Assembly: GCA_016717225.1 (NCBI GenBank)
Contig: JADKGB010000001.1
Location: forward strand, 310,001 to 374,000
Direction of reading: 5' to 3'
Length of the DNA stretch: 64,000 nucleotides
Origin: Flavobacteriales bacterium
GTDB taxonomy: Bacteria; Bacteroidota; Bacteroidia; Flavobacteriales_F; PHOS-HE28
Part shown: piece by piece, positions 35,676 to 45,537 of the stretch
Layout of the letters: each line of letters opens with the position of its first letter
Numbering within the stretch: position 1 is the stretch's first letter
The notes under the pieces: model-generated
What the model was told of the DNA's origin: nothing
The model's database searches: none
What the model saw: only the letters and a program-made list of their open reading frames with translations
Translations under genes and position numbers: made by a program

Positions 35676-36674
35676 TCAGTGCAATCCGAGCTTACGCTGC
35701 AAGTTGCCAAGGAAAGGCGTAACGGCCTTGTCCAGGTCTTCGGGCAAGGCGCTTTTCACCAAGTTCTTGAACTTTCGAAGTCTGCTGGGTTCGATGTATT
35801 TCTCGAAATACGCCAGGTCGCGGCGATTGTCCACTACCATGAACCGAGGATGCACGAGCGGGAAGCTCATTTCGCTGGCATCATCTTTATTGCGAGGATC
35901 CAGATCGCTTCCCGTATGTGTGCTCGCATCTCCGAAACCAATGTTGCGGATCAGGTTCACAGTAGGAATGATATTGACCATTCCATGCATCCAGCGGCCA
36001 TAGTCGAGCTGGAAATCCCACGAATGGATCTTCCCGTTCCAAGAGCTCTCAAGCAGCCCATAGGCCTCGGATCTTTCGCCGTTGCTCAGGAAATGGCCAT
36101 CCAGCAGTCCGCTGTCACGAAGTGCTGGCCAATCCTTCATCGCAAGGTCGTACTTCTTCCAATTGCGTCGCCAAGAGGCCCAACCCCAATAAGCGCCGTA
36201 CCCGTGCGCGCTGTAATAGTAACTGTCCGAATTGGTGTTCTCCCATTCCGTCATGAGATTGTTCCCCATGATCACCCAAATTCGCTCGTCGTCGCGGTAA
36301 TGTGCGAGCAATTCCTGCGCGAAGTGGAACCAAGTGGGCATGGGCAGGCAGTCATCCTCCATGATGATACCTTCCTCTTCATGCTCGAAGAACCAGTCGA
36401 TCGCAGCTGGTGGGCCGAAGCGGACGGACTGGTTCGTTCCGCTGAAGCGCGTTTTGAACTCACATGGCCAATCCACCAATTTGGCGAGGGATCGCACCAT
36501 TTCAACAGCTTCAGCTTCACCCTCCTTGTCAGGCCTGGCGCCATCACAGGCGAAATAGAAACGGGGAGGCTTCGCAGCACGAATAGCCTCGATCACCCGC
36601 TTGGATTCCTCATAGCGCTTGAAGCCGATGAAGAGCACCGCAGCTTGCAGCGCCGGTTTGTCGGTGTTGCTCAT
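35676..36674 (-). CDS. Glycosyltransferase (GT-A, HlpA/GNT-I-like)
   Basis: 332 residues. AAVLFIGFKRYEESKRVIEAI and YFACDGARPD open a nucleotide-sugar-binding fold, and GIIMEDDCLPMPTWFHFAQELL carries the EDD metal site. AYWGWASWRRNWKKYD is typical of the family often mislabelled as hemolytic protein HlpA. It probably adds one sugar to the repeat unit. It overlaps the next upstream gene by 4 bp. Confidence 0.8.
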   Translation of the reverse strand: MSNTDKPALQAAVLFIGFKRYEESKRVIEAIRAAKPPRFYFACDGARPDKEGEAEAVEMVRSLAKLVDWPCEFKTRFSGTNQSVRFGPPAAIDWFFEHEEEGIIMEDDCLPMPTWFHFAQELLAHYRDDERIWVIMGNNLMTEWENTNSDSYYYSAHGYGAYWGWASWRRNWKKYDLAMKDWPALRDSGLLDGHFLSNGERSEAYGLLESSWNGKIHSWDFQLDYGRWMHGMVNIIPTVNLIRNIGFGDASTHTGSDLDPRNKDDASEMSFPLVHPRFMVVDNRRDLAYFEKYIEPSRLRKFKNLVKSALPEDLDKAVTPFLGNLQRKLGLH

Positions 36675-37999
36675 GGTTGGTTCGCGGTTCCGAAAGTATT
36701 CACTTGGTTATTGCGGTAATACGGCGTGAAGTGCTTGAGCATGCTGATCGCATGTTGAGCAATGGTCTGTGGTCGGGCGAATTCATCCACGAACCGATAC
36801 AAGAACAACTGCATGCGGTTGCGATATCGGATACTCACGTCCTGGGCAATGTTGCCGAAGCGATCGGCCGGAAGTATTTCGATCAATCCTGCAGCATGAG
36901 CGGATGGCAGGAGCATGTTGCTTCCATGAACACCGACCACGATCTGGCTTTTTGCATAGGCGCGGCACCATTGTATTTCCACCTCGTTATTCATCCGAGT
37001 GGTTCGGAGGTCTTCCGCGAGGTGGCTCAACCCGCCTGGAGGTGCGAGGCCAACGACCGTGAAAGTCGCGGACGGGATCTCCTCTTTGATCTGACGCATG
37101 CTGGAAGCGATCATCATCGACTGTCGGCGAATGAACCATTGTCCCAGGTTTTTCTTCAAGCCGATCGAGCCGAGTGCGCGATAGCAGAATTTACCCCAAG
37201 GCGAAGCGAACCACAGGCGATCCGTGCGCGCCACGAAGGTGATGTGTGGGGGGCGAGAAGTGTATTCTGTCAACGAAAATGGCGGAATTCCGGAGAAACG
37301 TTCAAAATCGATATCGGCGAAATCGGGATGTCCCCAAGCCCGGGCCAATTGGACCTCATCATAACGGACCAGTTGCTTCTGAACGAACTGATCGATGCAA
37401 GGATGCCATGCGCGGGCCTGTGAGAGTTTTTGATCCACCACCCACAATTCAGCCACGCCTTTGGGTGCAAGCCATTCGAACATTTTTGGGATCAAGAGCA
37501 CCAAGCCTTGGTCCTTGTAATTATCGAGGTAATGCTGTGCGTTGTAGAGCTTCAACAGCACATGCCCGTACAAATGGTCCAGCAGGTTCAACACGATCAC
37601 CCGCTTGTGTTCGCTGAACACCTTGCGTTCTATCGGAAAGTCGAACGAGGTCGGCGTGGTGTACTCCGGATAGGTTATCCAAGGCTCGGCGTTCGGGTGT
37701 AGGATCTTCTTGGTCTTCTCCTCGAAGGCGAGCTGGAGGTCCGTTTGGAACCCGACGGGAAGGTCGCGCAGGTATACGCTGGCGCATTTCGCGCATCGGT
37801 ATTCCCCGAGCACTTGAATGCCGATGAACAGGCTCTTGCGCACTTCGGGTTTCGGGGTTCCGCAAACGGGGCAATCGAAGTCGTTGAAGCAGGAGGGCTT
37901 AAGCGGAACGACGTTCCTGTCCTCAAGCACGGGCCCGGGCCCATGGTCCGCGTCGATGCGCCACTTGAAGTCAGGGCCGTATGTGTGCTGGTCGGTCAT
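36671..37999 (-). CDS. Putative GT61-like glycosyltransferase with N-terminal zinc ribbon
   Basis: 442 residues. Near residues 40-75 are two CxxC pairs (CPVCGTPK and CAKCASVYL), a rubredoxin-like zinc ribbon. The C-terminal third has VVGVHGSNMLLPSAHAAGLIEILP, which resembles the GxHGAxL block of GT61 transferases; the middle is not recognisable. The gene sits between the flippase and other transferases with 4-bp overlaps on both sides, so a role in the same polymer is likely. Family placement is tentative. Confidence 0.55.
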   Translation of the reverse strand: MTDQHTYGPDFKWRIDADHGPGPVLEDRNVVPLKPSCFNDFDCPVCGTPKPEVRKSLFIGIQVLGEYRCAKCASVYLRDLPVGFQTDLQLAFEEKTKKILHPNAEPWITYPEYTTPTSFDFPIERKVFSEHKRVIVLNLLDHLYGHVLLKLYNAQHYLDNYKDQGLVLLIPKMFEWLAPKGVAELWVVDQKLSQARAWHPCIDQFVQKQLVRYDEVQLARAWGHPDFADIDFERFSGIPPFSLTEYTSRPPHITFVARTDRLWFASPWGKFCYRALGSIGLKKNLGQWFIRRQSMMIASSMRQIKEEIPSATFTVVGLAPPGGLSHLAEDLRTTRMNNEVEIQWCRAYAKSQIVVGVHGSNMLLPSAHAAGLIEILPADRFGNIAQDVSIRYRNRMQLFLYRFVDEFARPQTIAQHAISMLKHFTPYYRNNQVNTFGTANQP

Positions 38000-38001
38000 G
38001 C

Positions 38002-39348
38002 TCAACGGGCATAGCGCACGTGCCAGAAGGATGCAATGGCGTGGATGGTGTACCGCAGATTGGGGCGTGCTTCCTTGTAGAAAAGGTCAAGCAGGAAATT
38101 GCTGACGAAGAACGAGATGATCATCGCCCATATGGCGCCCTTGCTCTGATAGAGCGGTATCAGCACAAGATTGAGCCCGATGTTGCAGACCGCACCGACC
38201 ACGCTCATAACGAGCGAATAGCGGAACAGGCTCTCATTGGTGATGAAACTCATTTTAGCGACGCCCATATTGGTGAAGAAAAGACGGATCGCGAACAGGG
38301 ATAGAAGATACCCGGCTGGTCTGTATTCCTCACCAAAGAAAAGTACCATGAACGGTTGGGCAAGAAAGTAGAGCGGGACAGCGGTTACCAGAAACATCAC
38401 GAACATCAATCGGTACTGGTTCACGATGCGCAGCACATAGAGATCATGGTTTTCCAGCCGGGCGCGTGTGATCGCAGGTGCGAGGGAGGCAACAACGATG
38501 CTGGGCAGGAAACCGAGCGATTCGATCATTTTGAGAGCAACACTGTATTGACCCACTTCAGCGTTAGCGCCCGCTTCGCCCAATTTTCCGCGCAAGAGAT
38601 CACCGATCAGCACTTGGTCCACTTTCGCCTGCACGTACAGAGCGAGACCGAAGACCACCAGTGGCCATGATTGTTTGAGCAGCTGCACGGCGACCACTTT
38701 GTCAAAACGCCAATCGCGCCAGTGCGGGCCGTAATTGCGGTATGCCAGGAGATAACCTCCACTGAGCGTGACCATTTCCACGAAGTAAGCGCACGCGAAG
38801 AGGATCAAGGCTGGATCGTTCGTGCCATCTGTCGGTTTGGGAACAAGCAGCACGATCCCTATCTTGAACGCTGCACTCACCAATGCCTGTACGATATTGA
38901 CCTTGGCCACGATGCGCCCTTTCACCTGCGAGTGGAAATACGGTTCGCACACGGTTATCGGCTTCAGGAATTCGGCACCGGAGATGAGCAACACCATGCC
39001 CATCTTGATCCCGTCCATTCCTTTCAGGAAGGCGAGGGCGCCGACAATGAAGAACAACATCACCGCGCCGCCGAGCTTGATAAAGGCCGCAGTACCAAGG
39101 ATGCGGTCACGCTTTTCCGGATCGCGCACCAGGTCGCGCGCCACGATATCATCCAAGCCCATCGAGGTGAGCGTGAGAAAAATGCCAACGAATGCGCTAG
39201 CGTAGTTCAGCTCTCCGAAGAGCGAAGGACCGAGGTATCTGGTGATGAAGATGCTGGATACCAGAACGGCTGCGAGCCGCACAACACGGTCTACGAACAA
39301 CCACGAGGTGTTGCGCAGGTAGCGTTGGAACCCTTCAGACTTGAGCAT
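38002..39348 (-). CDS. Oligosaccharide flippase (Wzx-like, MATE/MOP superfamily)
   Basis: 448 residues with about 12 hydrophobic segments. The N-terminal YLRNTSWLFVDRVVRL and FITRYLGPSLFGELNYA are the usual opening of polysaccharide-transport flippases. It moves the lipid-linked repeat unit across the inner membrane before polymerisation. Confidence 0.9.
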   Translation of the reverse strand: MLKSEGFQRYLRNTSWLFVDRVVRLAAVLVSSIFITRYLGPSLFGELNYASAFVGIFLTLTSMGLDDIVARDLVRDPEKRDRILGTAAFIKLGGAVMLFFIVGALAFLKGMDGIKMGMVLLISGAEFLKPITVCEPYFHSQVKGRIVAKVNIVQALVSAAFKIGIVLLVPKPTDGTNDPALILFACAYFVEMVTLSGGYLLAYRNYGPHWRDWRFDKVVAVQLLKQSWPLVVFGLALYVQAKVDQVLIGDLLRGKLGEAGANAEVGQYSVALKMIESLGFLPSIVVASLAPAITRARLENHDLYVLRIVNQYRLMFVMFLVTAVPLYFLAQPFMVLFFGEEYRPAGYLLSLFAIRLFFTNMGVAKMSFITNESLFRYSLVMSVVGAVCNIGLNLVLIPLYQSKGAIWAMIISFFVSNFLLDLFYKEARPNLRYTIHAIASFWHVRYAR

Positions 39349-39360
39349 ACTTGGCCGGGC

Positions 39361-41694
39361 CTACTTGGTGTAGTAGCCGTAGCCATCTCCACCGCCACCC
39401 TTAACGTCGTTGAGAAGCATATCGACGCGGGTCATCTTTCCGCCCTTGTGCAATTCGTTCACGCCACGCAGCATGCCCCGGCGCGTGTAGCCTTGGCGAA
39501 CAACGTAAAGGGTGATATCCACGTAGCCTACAATGATCTTGAACTCACTGACAAGACCCATGGGGGAGGCGTCCACGATGATCTGGTCGTAGCGACCACG
39601 GATCGTGGCGAACAGCTCGGACATTCGCGGTGATTCAACCAGTTCCAATGGATTGGGTGGGATAGGACCTGCAGTGATCACATCCAAGCCTTGAACCCCA
39701 CTGCGGCGGATGGCTTGGTCGATGGAACACTCACCGATCAGCAATGTGCTAAGGCCAGCACCATCCGGCAATTCAAGGTAATCCTGCACGCGAGGGCGTC
39801 GCATATCCGCGTCGATCAACAAGGTTCGTTTTCCACTGATCGCCATGATCGTGGCGAGGTTGATGGCGCAGAACGTCTTGCCTTCGCCGCTGGTACTGCT
39901 GGTCATGCCTACCACTTGGCGAGCTTCATCCGCGTTCAGGTATTGCAAATTGATGCGCGCTGTTCGGAAACTCTCGGCCAACAGGCTCTTTGGCTCATCG
40001 GGCGTAATGCGTTTGCGCTTACTGTTCGGGATGGTGGCCAGGATGGGGATCGATGTAAGCCGTTTGAGTTCATCCACATCACCGATCTTGTCGTTAATGA
40101 GGTCCATACCCAGGATGAACAGCAATGGGATCAACAAGCCCAGCGCGAATGCGCCACCAAGTACCACCTTTTTATCCGGTGCGATCGGTGCAGGGCTTTC
40201 AGGGCGCGCAGCATCCACAACGGTCTTGTCGACCTGGTCGCTGTTCACGGCGATCTGTGCCTCGTAGGATTTCTCCATGAGGTAGTTGTTGATGCCTTCA
40301 CTGAGCTCATAGCTACGAGCCGCGATGCGCCTTTTGGCTTCCTGACCAGGCAGCGCATAGAGCTGACCACGCAGCTGGCCTAGCCGCTGTTGAACAGAGG
40401 CAAGGTCGTTCTGTGTCTGACTTACCAAGGCTTGAGCGCTTTGCACGATCTGAGCACGTTCTGTTTGCACAGTTCGACGCAACGCAATGACGGGTGCCGT
40501 CGCGATCTTCACGGTGCCTTGGTCAGCGATGAGTTTGGCAACGTCCTGGTTGTACTTGTCGATAAGTGGAGTAAGGCTGGAAGAGTTGATACCGGAAGTC
40601 GCGATGGTGTTCGGTGTTCCCCCATTGTCATAACTCATGGTGCTGATCAGTCCGTTCAAACTGGCCAGCTGGCTTTTCAAACGACCTTCTTCATCCTGCT
40701 GACGGTACAGTTCCTGATTGATCGCACCGCCTTGGCCGGCTGCATCACCCAACGAGCCACCAGTTTGGGCATTCTGCAAATTCGACTGCGCTTTCTGAAG
40801 ATCCAGGCCGCTGTGACCCAAAGCCGCTTCAATAAAGGCGATGGTTGCCTCGCCCTTTTTGTTGTTCTTCTCTTGCTCCCCCTCGATATATGTGGCCATC
40901 AGCATGTCCAAGAACTTCTTCTGCTTGCTGATCACCTCGCCACTGGTGCTCAGGATCACGATGTTGCTTTCCTCGCTCATGGGGTCAACAGAGGTGGAAC
41001 CCTGCCATTGCCGGAGCAATTCGTCCAAGCTGTTCAAGTAGAAAAAGTACTCGGTCTTCCCATCCACCAGTCTTTCCTTTGGAAGGGTGATGCGAAAGCT
41101 GAGGTGCTCATCCACGAACGGTTGGTCGATATTCAGCGTGCGATCAATATCCACTTTGGCCAAGTATCCACTGGCCATCGCGTTCTTTTTCAGATCATAC
41201 AGCACTACGTTCTTCGACTGCACTTTCACGTTGTACGTGTGCGCGGCCGTATCCACTTTGATATAGATGGGCAACGCACACATTTGGAGAACAGAGCTGT
41301 CCATTTGCACCACAAAGGGCGAAACGTCGTAGAGCTCCTTTGTCAGGAAATTCTTCTTGCCGTAGTAGCCGATCGCGAAGTCGAGCTTGCTCAGTGTTCG
41401 CGTCATAATGGAAACGGAACGGATCATGGCGATCTCGTCTTCCAGTTCCGCATCCGATTTCAAATAACCCGAACCTTTCAGGAACTCCTCCTTGTTTCCT
41501 CCGAAGTTTGAGCGTCGGCCTTCGCTCATCCGAAGTACGCTCTTTACCCGGTAGGCCTTGGGCGTGGTTTTGATATAGGCTGCGCCACCTGCGACGGCGA
41601 TGCTGATAGTGATCAGGAAAAGCCACCACTTGGAAACGATCTTACTGAAGATCGCTTTGAGATCCACGCTCTCTTGTGCTCCGGTCTGGCTCAT
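39361..41694 (-). CDS. Wzc-type polysaccharide co-polymerase and tyrosine autokinase
   Basis: 777 residues. The N-terminal Wzz domain has TM1 (about 21-40) and TM2 (near 510, VVLGGAFALGLLIPLLFILG) enclosing a periplasmic coiled-coil region. The cytosolic BY-kinase has Walker A SSTSGEGKTF near 600, Walker A' LLIDADMRRPR and Walker B IIVDASPMG near 707. The C-terminus GDGYGYYTK is a short tyrosine cluster for autophosphorylation. It controls chain length and couples polymerisation to the export lipoprotein, which starts the operon one base away. Confidence 0.95.
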   Translation of the reverse strand: MSQTGAQESVDLKAIFSKIVSKWWLFLITISIAVAGGAAYIKTTPKAYRVKSVLRMSEGRRSNFGGNKEEFLKGSGYLKSDAELEDEIAMIRSVSIMTRTLSKLDFAIGYYGKKNFLTKELYDVSPFVVQMDSSVLQMCALPIYIKVDTAAHTYNVKVQSKNVVLYDLKKNAMASGYLAKVDIDRTLNIDQPFVDEHLSFRITLPKERLVDGKTEYFFYLNSLDELLRQWQGSTSVDPMSEESNIVILSTSGEVISKQKKFLDMLMATYIEGEQEKNNKKGEATIAFIEAALGHSGLDLQKAQSNLQNAQTGGSLGDAAGQGGAINQELYRQQDEEGRLKSQLASLNGLISTMSYDNGGTPNTIATSGINSSSLTPLIDKYNQDVAKLIADQGTVKIATAPVIALRRTVQTERAQIVQSAQALVSQTQNDLASVQQRLGQLRGQLYALPGQEAKRRIAARSYELSEGINNYLMEKSYEAQIAVNSDQVDKTVVDAARPESPAPIAPDKKVVLGGAFALGLLIPLLFILGMDLINDKIGDVDELKRLTSIPILATIPNSKRKRITPDEPKSLLAESFRTARINLQYLNADEARQVVGMTSSTSGEGKTFCAINLATIMAISGKRTLLIDADMRRPRVQDYLELPDGAGLSTLLIGECSIDQAIRRSGVQGLDVITAGPIPPNPLELVESPRMSELFATIRGRYDQIIVDASPMGLVSEFKIIVGYVDITLYVVRQGYTRRGMLRGVNELHKGGKMTRVDMLLNDVKGGGGDGYGYYTK

Positions 41695-42468
41695 TTATTT
41701 GGATTGGTTCTGCACAACGGTGAGCACAACTGCGGCTGCGCTCACAGCCGTAAAGAGAATGGAGAGCAGCTCCAGGTTCATACGACCCGGGCGTGCTTTC
41801 AGGGTGGGCACGTACACAACGTCGTTCGGGAGCAAGTAGTAGTATTCGCTGCTAGCCACATCCGCGCGACTCAGGTCCACATAGAGTGCTTGAGTGCCCA
41901 GGTCGCTTTGGCGCATCAAGGTAACGTGGCGCTTATCGGCATATTCGTTCGGGCCACCGGCTGTTGCCAATGCGTCCAATAGGGTCATCTGGTTGTTGTA
42001 AACGAAGTAAGTGCCTGGCTTGGCAACATCGCCGAGAATGCTGACCCGGAAACTCACCATTTTCATGATCACCGTTGCGTTCGTGAAATAGTCGTTGATC
42101 TTGCGTTGCAGAAGCTCTTGTCCTTCACTGATGGTGAGGCCTTGTAGTTTCAATTTGCCGATCGTTGGTAGCTGAACGCTGCCTGATTTGTCCACGCTGA
42201 ACCCGTTCACATACAGGGCTGCATCGTTCACGGCTACAGCTGCTCCGCTCTCCACGTTGAATTGTCGACTTGTCACATCATCGAGTCCCAGTACCCGTAT
42301 GCTGAGCACATCGTTCACTTGAATGCGATACTCGAATTTTCGGTTGGGAAATAGCTTGGACGTATTGCTCAACGCCGGATCGTTGAGATAGTTGATCGTT
42401 TTACGGCCAACGCAAGAAGCGAGGGTGACCAACGCGAGCAGGGCGAACAGTGGAGCGGATAGCTTCAT
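41695..42468 (-). CDS. Polysaccharide export lipoprotein (Wza-like)
   Basis: 257 residues. Lipoprotein signal with lipobox LASC, then the poly_export domain (YRIQVNDVLSIRVLGLDD), SLBB-type segments (FRVSILGDVAKPGTYFV, TLLDALATAGGPNEYAD) and a C-terminal hydrophobic helix (LELLSILFTAVSAAAVVLTVV) that would span the outer membrane as in Wza. It is adjacent to the Wzc-type kinase, as usual. Confidence 0.93.
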   Translation of the reverse strand: MKLSAPLFALLALVTLASCVGRKTINYLNDPALSNTSKLFPNRKFEYRIQVNDVLSIRVLGLDDVTSRQFNVESGAAVAVNDAALYVNGFSVDKSGSVQLPTIGKLKLQGLTISEGQELLQRKINDYFTNATVIMKMVSFRVSILGDVAKPGTYFVYNNQMTLLDALATAGGPNEYADKRHVTLMRQSDLGTQALYVDLSRADVASSEYYYLLPNDVVYVPTLKARPGRMNLELLSILFTAVSAAAVVLTVVQNQSK

Positions 42469-42712
42469 ACGGATGGGTTGGTGCAGGTGATCGCTGGCGT
42501 TGCTGAACGTGGAGGAGTATCGATCCGTGCGCAGTTGATCCCTAAAAAAAATGAAGGCGAAAGATAAGCGGCTTCGGATCCGAAGGTTTCTACGCTGGTT
42601 TGTCGGGCAAAATGTACTGTTCGCCGAATATTTTGAAAGAATTGATCACGTGGAATATCCGACCCCCAAGCCCCGGAATTTTTACCGATCATCATGCTGT
42701 TCACCACGGCGA
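42469..42712. other. Intergenic region upstream of the export operon
   Basis: 244 bases with locally higher A+T. On the minus strand TACATTTTG (near 42612) resembles a -7 element with one extra T, but I see no convincing -33 box. A short minus-strand open frame here looks non-coding. Confidence 0.35.
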
Positions 42713-43648
42713 TCACGGCAGATCCGCTGATAATTGGCTCAGACATTCGGTCGTGAAGCGATATGCTCCTGCCGAGTTGAAGTGGCTGTAGTCGCTGTAC
42801 AGGTCATCCGGCCAAGTTTGGTTTTCCGCATCCAAGACCACATGACCAATAGGTACTAGTATTTGTCGTAGACGATCTAAGTGGACCCGCACCCTTTCGC
42901 GCACTTCTGGGGTCAATGCACCCTGGCGGAAAGGCGAATGCACCCAGATCAAGTGGACTTTTTGAGCGGCCAGTTCTTTTCCGATGCCAGCGACCTGTGC
43001 GTACGTGCTGTCAACCATGGCATCCAACGGCGGCGGCGGTTTGATCCATCGGTCTTGGGCACGCAGGCCAGGTGGTACGTCCAACGTGGCGCCACCGTGT
43101 TCGTCGAACTTCAAGTATTCGTAATTGGTGGGGTCGTTCAGCCGGATCACGTTGGTTTCCATATTGCGCAAGTAGTATGTGGCCTCATGCTCGCGGAGGT
43201 ATGGAACCAAGGCATTGTCTTGCCACAGGTAGCGCATGATGGCTGATGAATCCATGGGCAGGGTTGGGATCTCCGTACTGAATTCCATCAAGTTCGTGCA
43301 AATGATGACCGTATTGCATCCCGAGCGTTTTTGCAGGGCCAATACCAATTGACGCGTATTGCCAAGCCCTAAGCCCCAAGCGCCGAAATTCATGTACCGC
43401 ACATTCCCGAAATGCTCCATCACTGCTGTACTGCTCAGGTTATTGAGCGTCATACTGCTTCCTACAGCGAGCACGTCCAACGGTTCAGGGCCAGTGTTCT
43501 TGTAGAATCGCAGCTTTTCGTTGATCGAAATATTATCGGTGATCCGGGGTGCTGGGAAGGTGTCCCTGTGGGAAAAGGAATACAAGGCAGTGCCTGCGAG
43601 TATCGGCAAGCTGAGAAGGGTCGCTTCTTTCAGGAATTTGGTGACCAT
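42713..43648 (-). CDS. SGNH-hydrolase-like membrane-anchored protein (AlgX/DltD-type partner of MBOAT)
   Basis: 311 residues from the ATG at 43648. An N-terminal membrane anchor (ATLLSLPILAGTALYSF) leads to a periplasmic domain with VLAVGSSMTLNNL (SGNH block I, nucleophile Ser) and C-terminal YSDYSHFNSAGAYRF (Asp/His block). Such proteins accept acyl groups passed by an MBOAT partner and transfer them to the exported polymer. The MBOAT gene ends 4 bases before it starts, which supports the pairing. Confidence 0.75.
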   Translation of the reverse strand: MVTKFLKEATLLSLPILAGTALYSFSHRDTFPAPRITDNISINEKLRFYKNTGPEPLDVLAVGSSMTLNNLSSTAVMEHFGNVRYMNFGAWGLGLGNTRQLVLALQKRSGCNTVIICTNLMEFSTEIPTLPMDSSAIMRYLWQDNALVPYLREHEATYYLRNMETNVIRLNDPTNYEYLKFDEHGGATLDVPPGLRAQDRWIKPPPPLDAMVDSTYAQVAGIGKELAAQKVHLIWVHSPFRQGALTPEVRERVRVHLDRLRQILVPIGHVVLDAENQTWPDDLYSDYSHFNSAGAYRFTTECLSQLSADLP

Positions 43649-43652
43649 GGCC

Positions 43653-45101
43653 TCAGAACTGGAAATAGATGAAATCGCCACCGCCGCTGGGGCTGTAGCG
43701 CACAAGGATCACGATCAACAGATAGTAAAGAACCATCCGCAGGGGTTTGTTCAAACGCCCATCCATCTGCAATCCATGCTGTCTATCACGGTTGATCCAT
43801 TCCATCAGCAACATGATCACTACACCCATGGCGAAGATCTTCAGCGAATGCGCGTTGATCAGGTTCGGAGCGCTGAATACCGTCTCGCTGGCGATCCGTT
43901 GAAAAGTGATCAATGCGTTCGGCACCGAAGTAGCCCTGAAGAACACCCACGCGATACAAACCAGAATGAACGTGAACAGGATCTGGCCGATCTCTTTCAG
44001 CGAAGGGAACCATCGGCCTTCAGCCAAGGGCGGTCTCCGCTTCTGCCTCTCTGTGCGCAGAACGAGTGGCAAAAAGAACAAAGCACAAACGATCCCCCAG
44101 ATCACGAAATGCCAATCGGCACCGTGCCAAAGACCGCTAACCGTAAAAATGATCAGGGTGTTCCGCACCACCATCCACTTGCCACCACGGCTGCCGCCCA
44201 GCGGTATGTAGAGATAGTCGCGGAACCAGGTGTTCAGCGAGATGTGCCAGCGCTGCCAGAATTCCGCCACATCGCGACTGAAATAGGGGAAGGCGAAATT
44301 CCGCATGAGCTCGAAGCCGAAGAGCCGCGCAATACCCAGGGCCATGTCGGAGTATCCGCTGAAATCGCAGTAGATCTGGAAAGCGAACACGATGGTCGCT
44401 AGCAAGTGTTCGCTGCCGCTGTAGGCACTCGGATCCCCGAAAACAAGGTTGGGGTAGAACGAACAGTTGTCCGCGATCACCACCTTTTTGAACAATCCCC
44501 ATAGGATCTGGCGCAAACCATCACGCGCCAGGTCTATTCGGAAGGTGCGGGGCTGTTCGAACTGAGGTACCATATGCCGCGCGCGCTCTATCGGCCCGGC
44601 CAGGAGTTGTGGGAAGAAGCTGACGAAAGCGAAGAACGTGACCGGGTCCTCGGTCGCTTCCAGTTGCTTGCGGTATACATCGATCGTATAGCTCAGGCTC
44701 TGGAACGTGTAAAAGCTGATGCCAACGGGAAGCACGATGTTCAGCGAAGAAATGTTCGGATGGTGCCCGAACAACGTGAATGCCTGCTGAAAACTGTCCG
44801 CGAAGAAGTTGTAGTATTTGAAGAATCCCAGAAGGCCCAAGTTCGCGATCAAACTGATGGCCAGCAAGCCTTTCCGTTGTCGTTCGGCTTCGGCGGTCAT
44901 CAATTTTTTGGCCACCAGGTAGTCTACACCCGCAGTAAAAAGCAGCAATCCCAGAAAGCGCCAATCCCACCAACCGTAGAAGACACAGCCAGCCACAATA
45001 AGAAGCACGTTCTGCAAGCGCACCGGTCGTACGAATACATACCAATACAACACGAAGACAATGGGCAGGAAAACGGCGAAGTCGATCGAGTTGAAGAGCA
45101 T
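43653..45101 (-). CDS. MBOAT family O-acyltransferase (AlgI/DltB-like)
   Basis: 482 residues, polytopic membrane protein. FASFFPQLLAGPIERARHMVPQF and the catalytic-His segment GLWHGADWHFVIWG are the hallmarks of the AlgI/DltB branch, which passes acetyl or other acyl groups across the membrane. The downstream SGNH-like gene is probably the periplasmic transferase. It is the first gene of the polysaccharide run on this strand. Confidence 0.92.
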   Translation of the reverse strand: MLFNSIDFAVFLPIVFVLYWYVFVRPVRLQNVLLIVAGCVFYGWWDWRFLGLLLFTAGVDYLVAKKLMTAEAERQRKGLLAISLIANLGLLGFFKYYNFFADSFQQAFTLFGHHPNISSLNIVLPVGISFYTFQSLSYTIDVYRKQLEATEDPVTFFAFVSFFPQLLAGPIERARHMVPQFEQPRTFRIDLARDGLRQILWGLFKKVVIADNCSFYPNLVFGDPSAYSGSEHLLATIVFAFQIYCDFSGYSDMALGIARLFGFELMRNFAFPYFSRDVAEFWQRWHISLNTWFRDYLYIPLGGSRGGKWMVVRNTLIIFTVSGLWHGADWHFVIWGIVCALFFLPLVLRTERQKRRPPLAEGRWFPSLKEIGQILFTFILVCIAWVFFRATSVPNALITFQRIASETVFSAPNLINAHSLKIFAMGVVIMLLMEWINRDRQHGLQMDGRLNKPLRMVLYYLLIVILVRYSPSGGGDFIYFQF

Positions 45102-45256
45102 GCGTCAGCGGAACGGCAGCTTGATACGGAAGGGGCGCAGTGAAGTTTTCACCTTTTCCGCTGTGGGAAAGTGAAGCAGGACCCCGAACGACCAAGAGCG
45201 GAGTGTTCAATACCACACGAATGATCTATAGAAGTGGATCTGGGATCGGCGCGTCT
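45102..45256. other. Short intergenic stretch
   Basis: Lies between the MBOAT start and the tRNA-derived tandem repeats. No convincing promoter or other element is visible. Confidence 0.4.
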
Positions 45257-45537
45257 GGCCAATTCCCCGAAGGTTGGAGAACAAAAATGCCCCGGCAAAG
45301 CCGAGGCATTTTGTTCGTAGCCCGTAGGAGGCCGTGGAGATGCAGGATGGGCGGATGGCCAATTCCCCGAAGGTTGGAGAACAAAAATGCCCCGGCAAAG
45401 CCGAGGCATTTTGTTCGTAGCCCGTAGGAGGCCGTAGCGAAGATCCGCAGGATCGGCGTGTATGGCCAATTCCCCGAAGGTTGGAGAACAAAAATGCCCC
45501 GGCAAAGCCGAGGCATTTTGTTCGTAGCCCGTAGGGG
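45257..45537. repeat. Three tandem units carrying the tRNA-Glu 3' end and terminator
   Basis: Units begin with GGCCAATTCCCCGAAGG at 45257, 45357 and 45464. Each contains the same hairpin (AAAATGCC...GGCATTTT) and then the sequence CGTAGCCCGTAGG, the last bases of tRNA-Glu. The core of about 71 bases is identical in all three. The spacers (29 and 36 bases) are related but not identical. Only the third unit runs into the complete tRNA gene. Confidence 0.92.
45491..45519 (-). terminator. Terminator of tRNA-Glu
   Basis: AAAATGCC(C)CGGC-AAAG-CCG(A)GGCATTTT, immediately after the tRNA 3' end in the minus direction. Copies also lie in the two upstream tandem units. Confidence 0.85.

Noticed and set aside
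42465..42746. 93-codon minus-strand ORF between the SGNH protein and the export lipoprotein
   Set aside because: No signal peptide, motif or start context; the region is better read as the operon leader.
45257..45537. CRISPR array suspected from evenly spaced repeats
   Set aside because: Only three units; the spacers are related to each other; the repeats contain a tRNA 3' end and a terminator; no cas genes are nearby.
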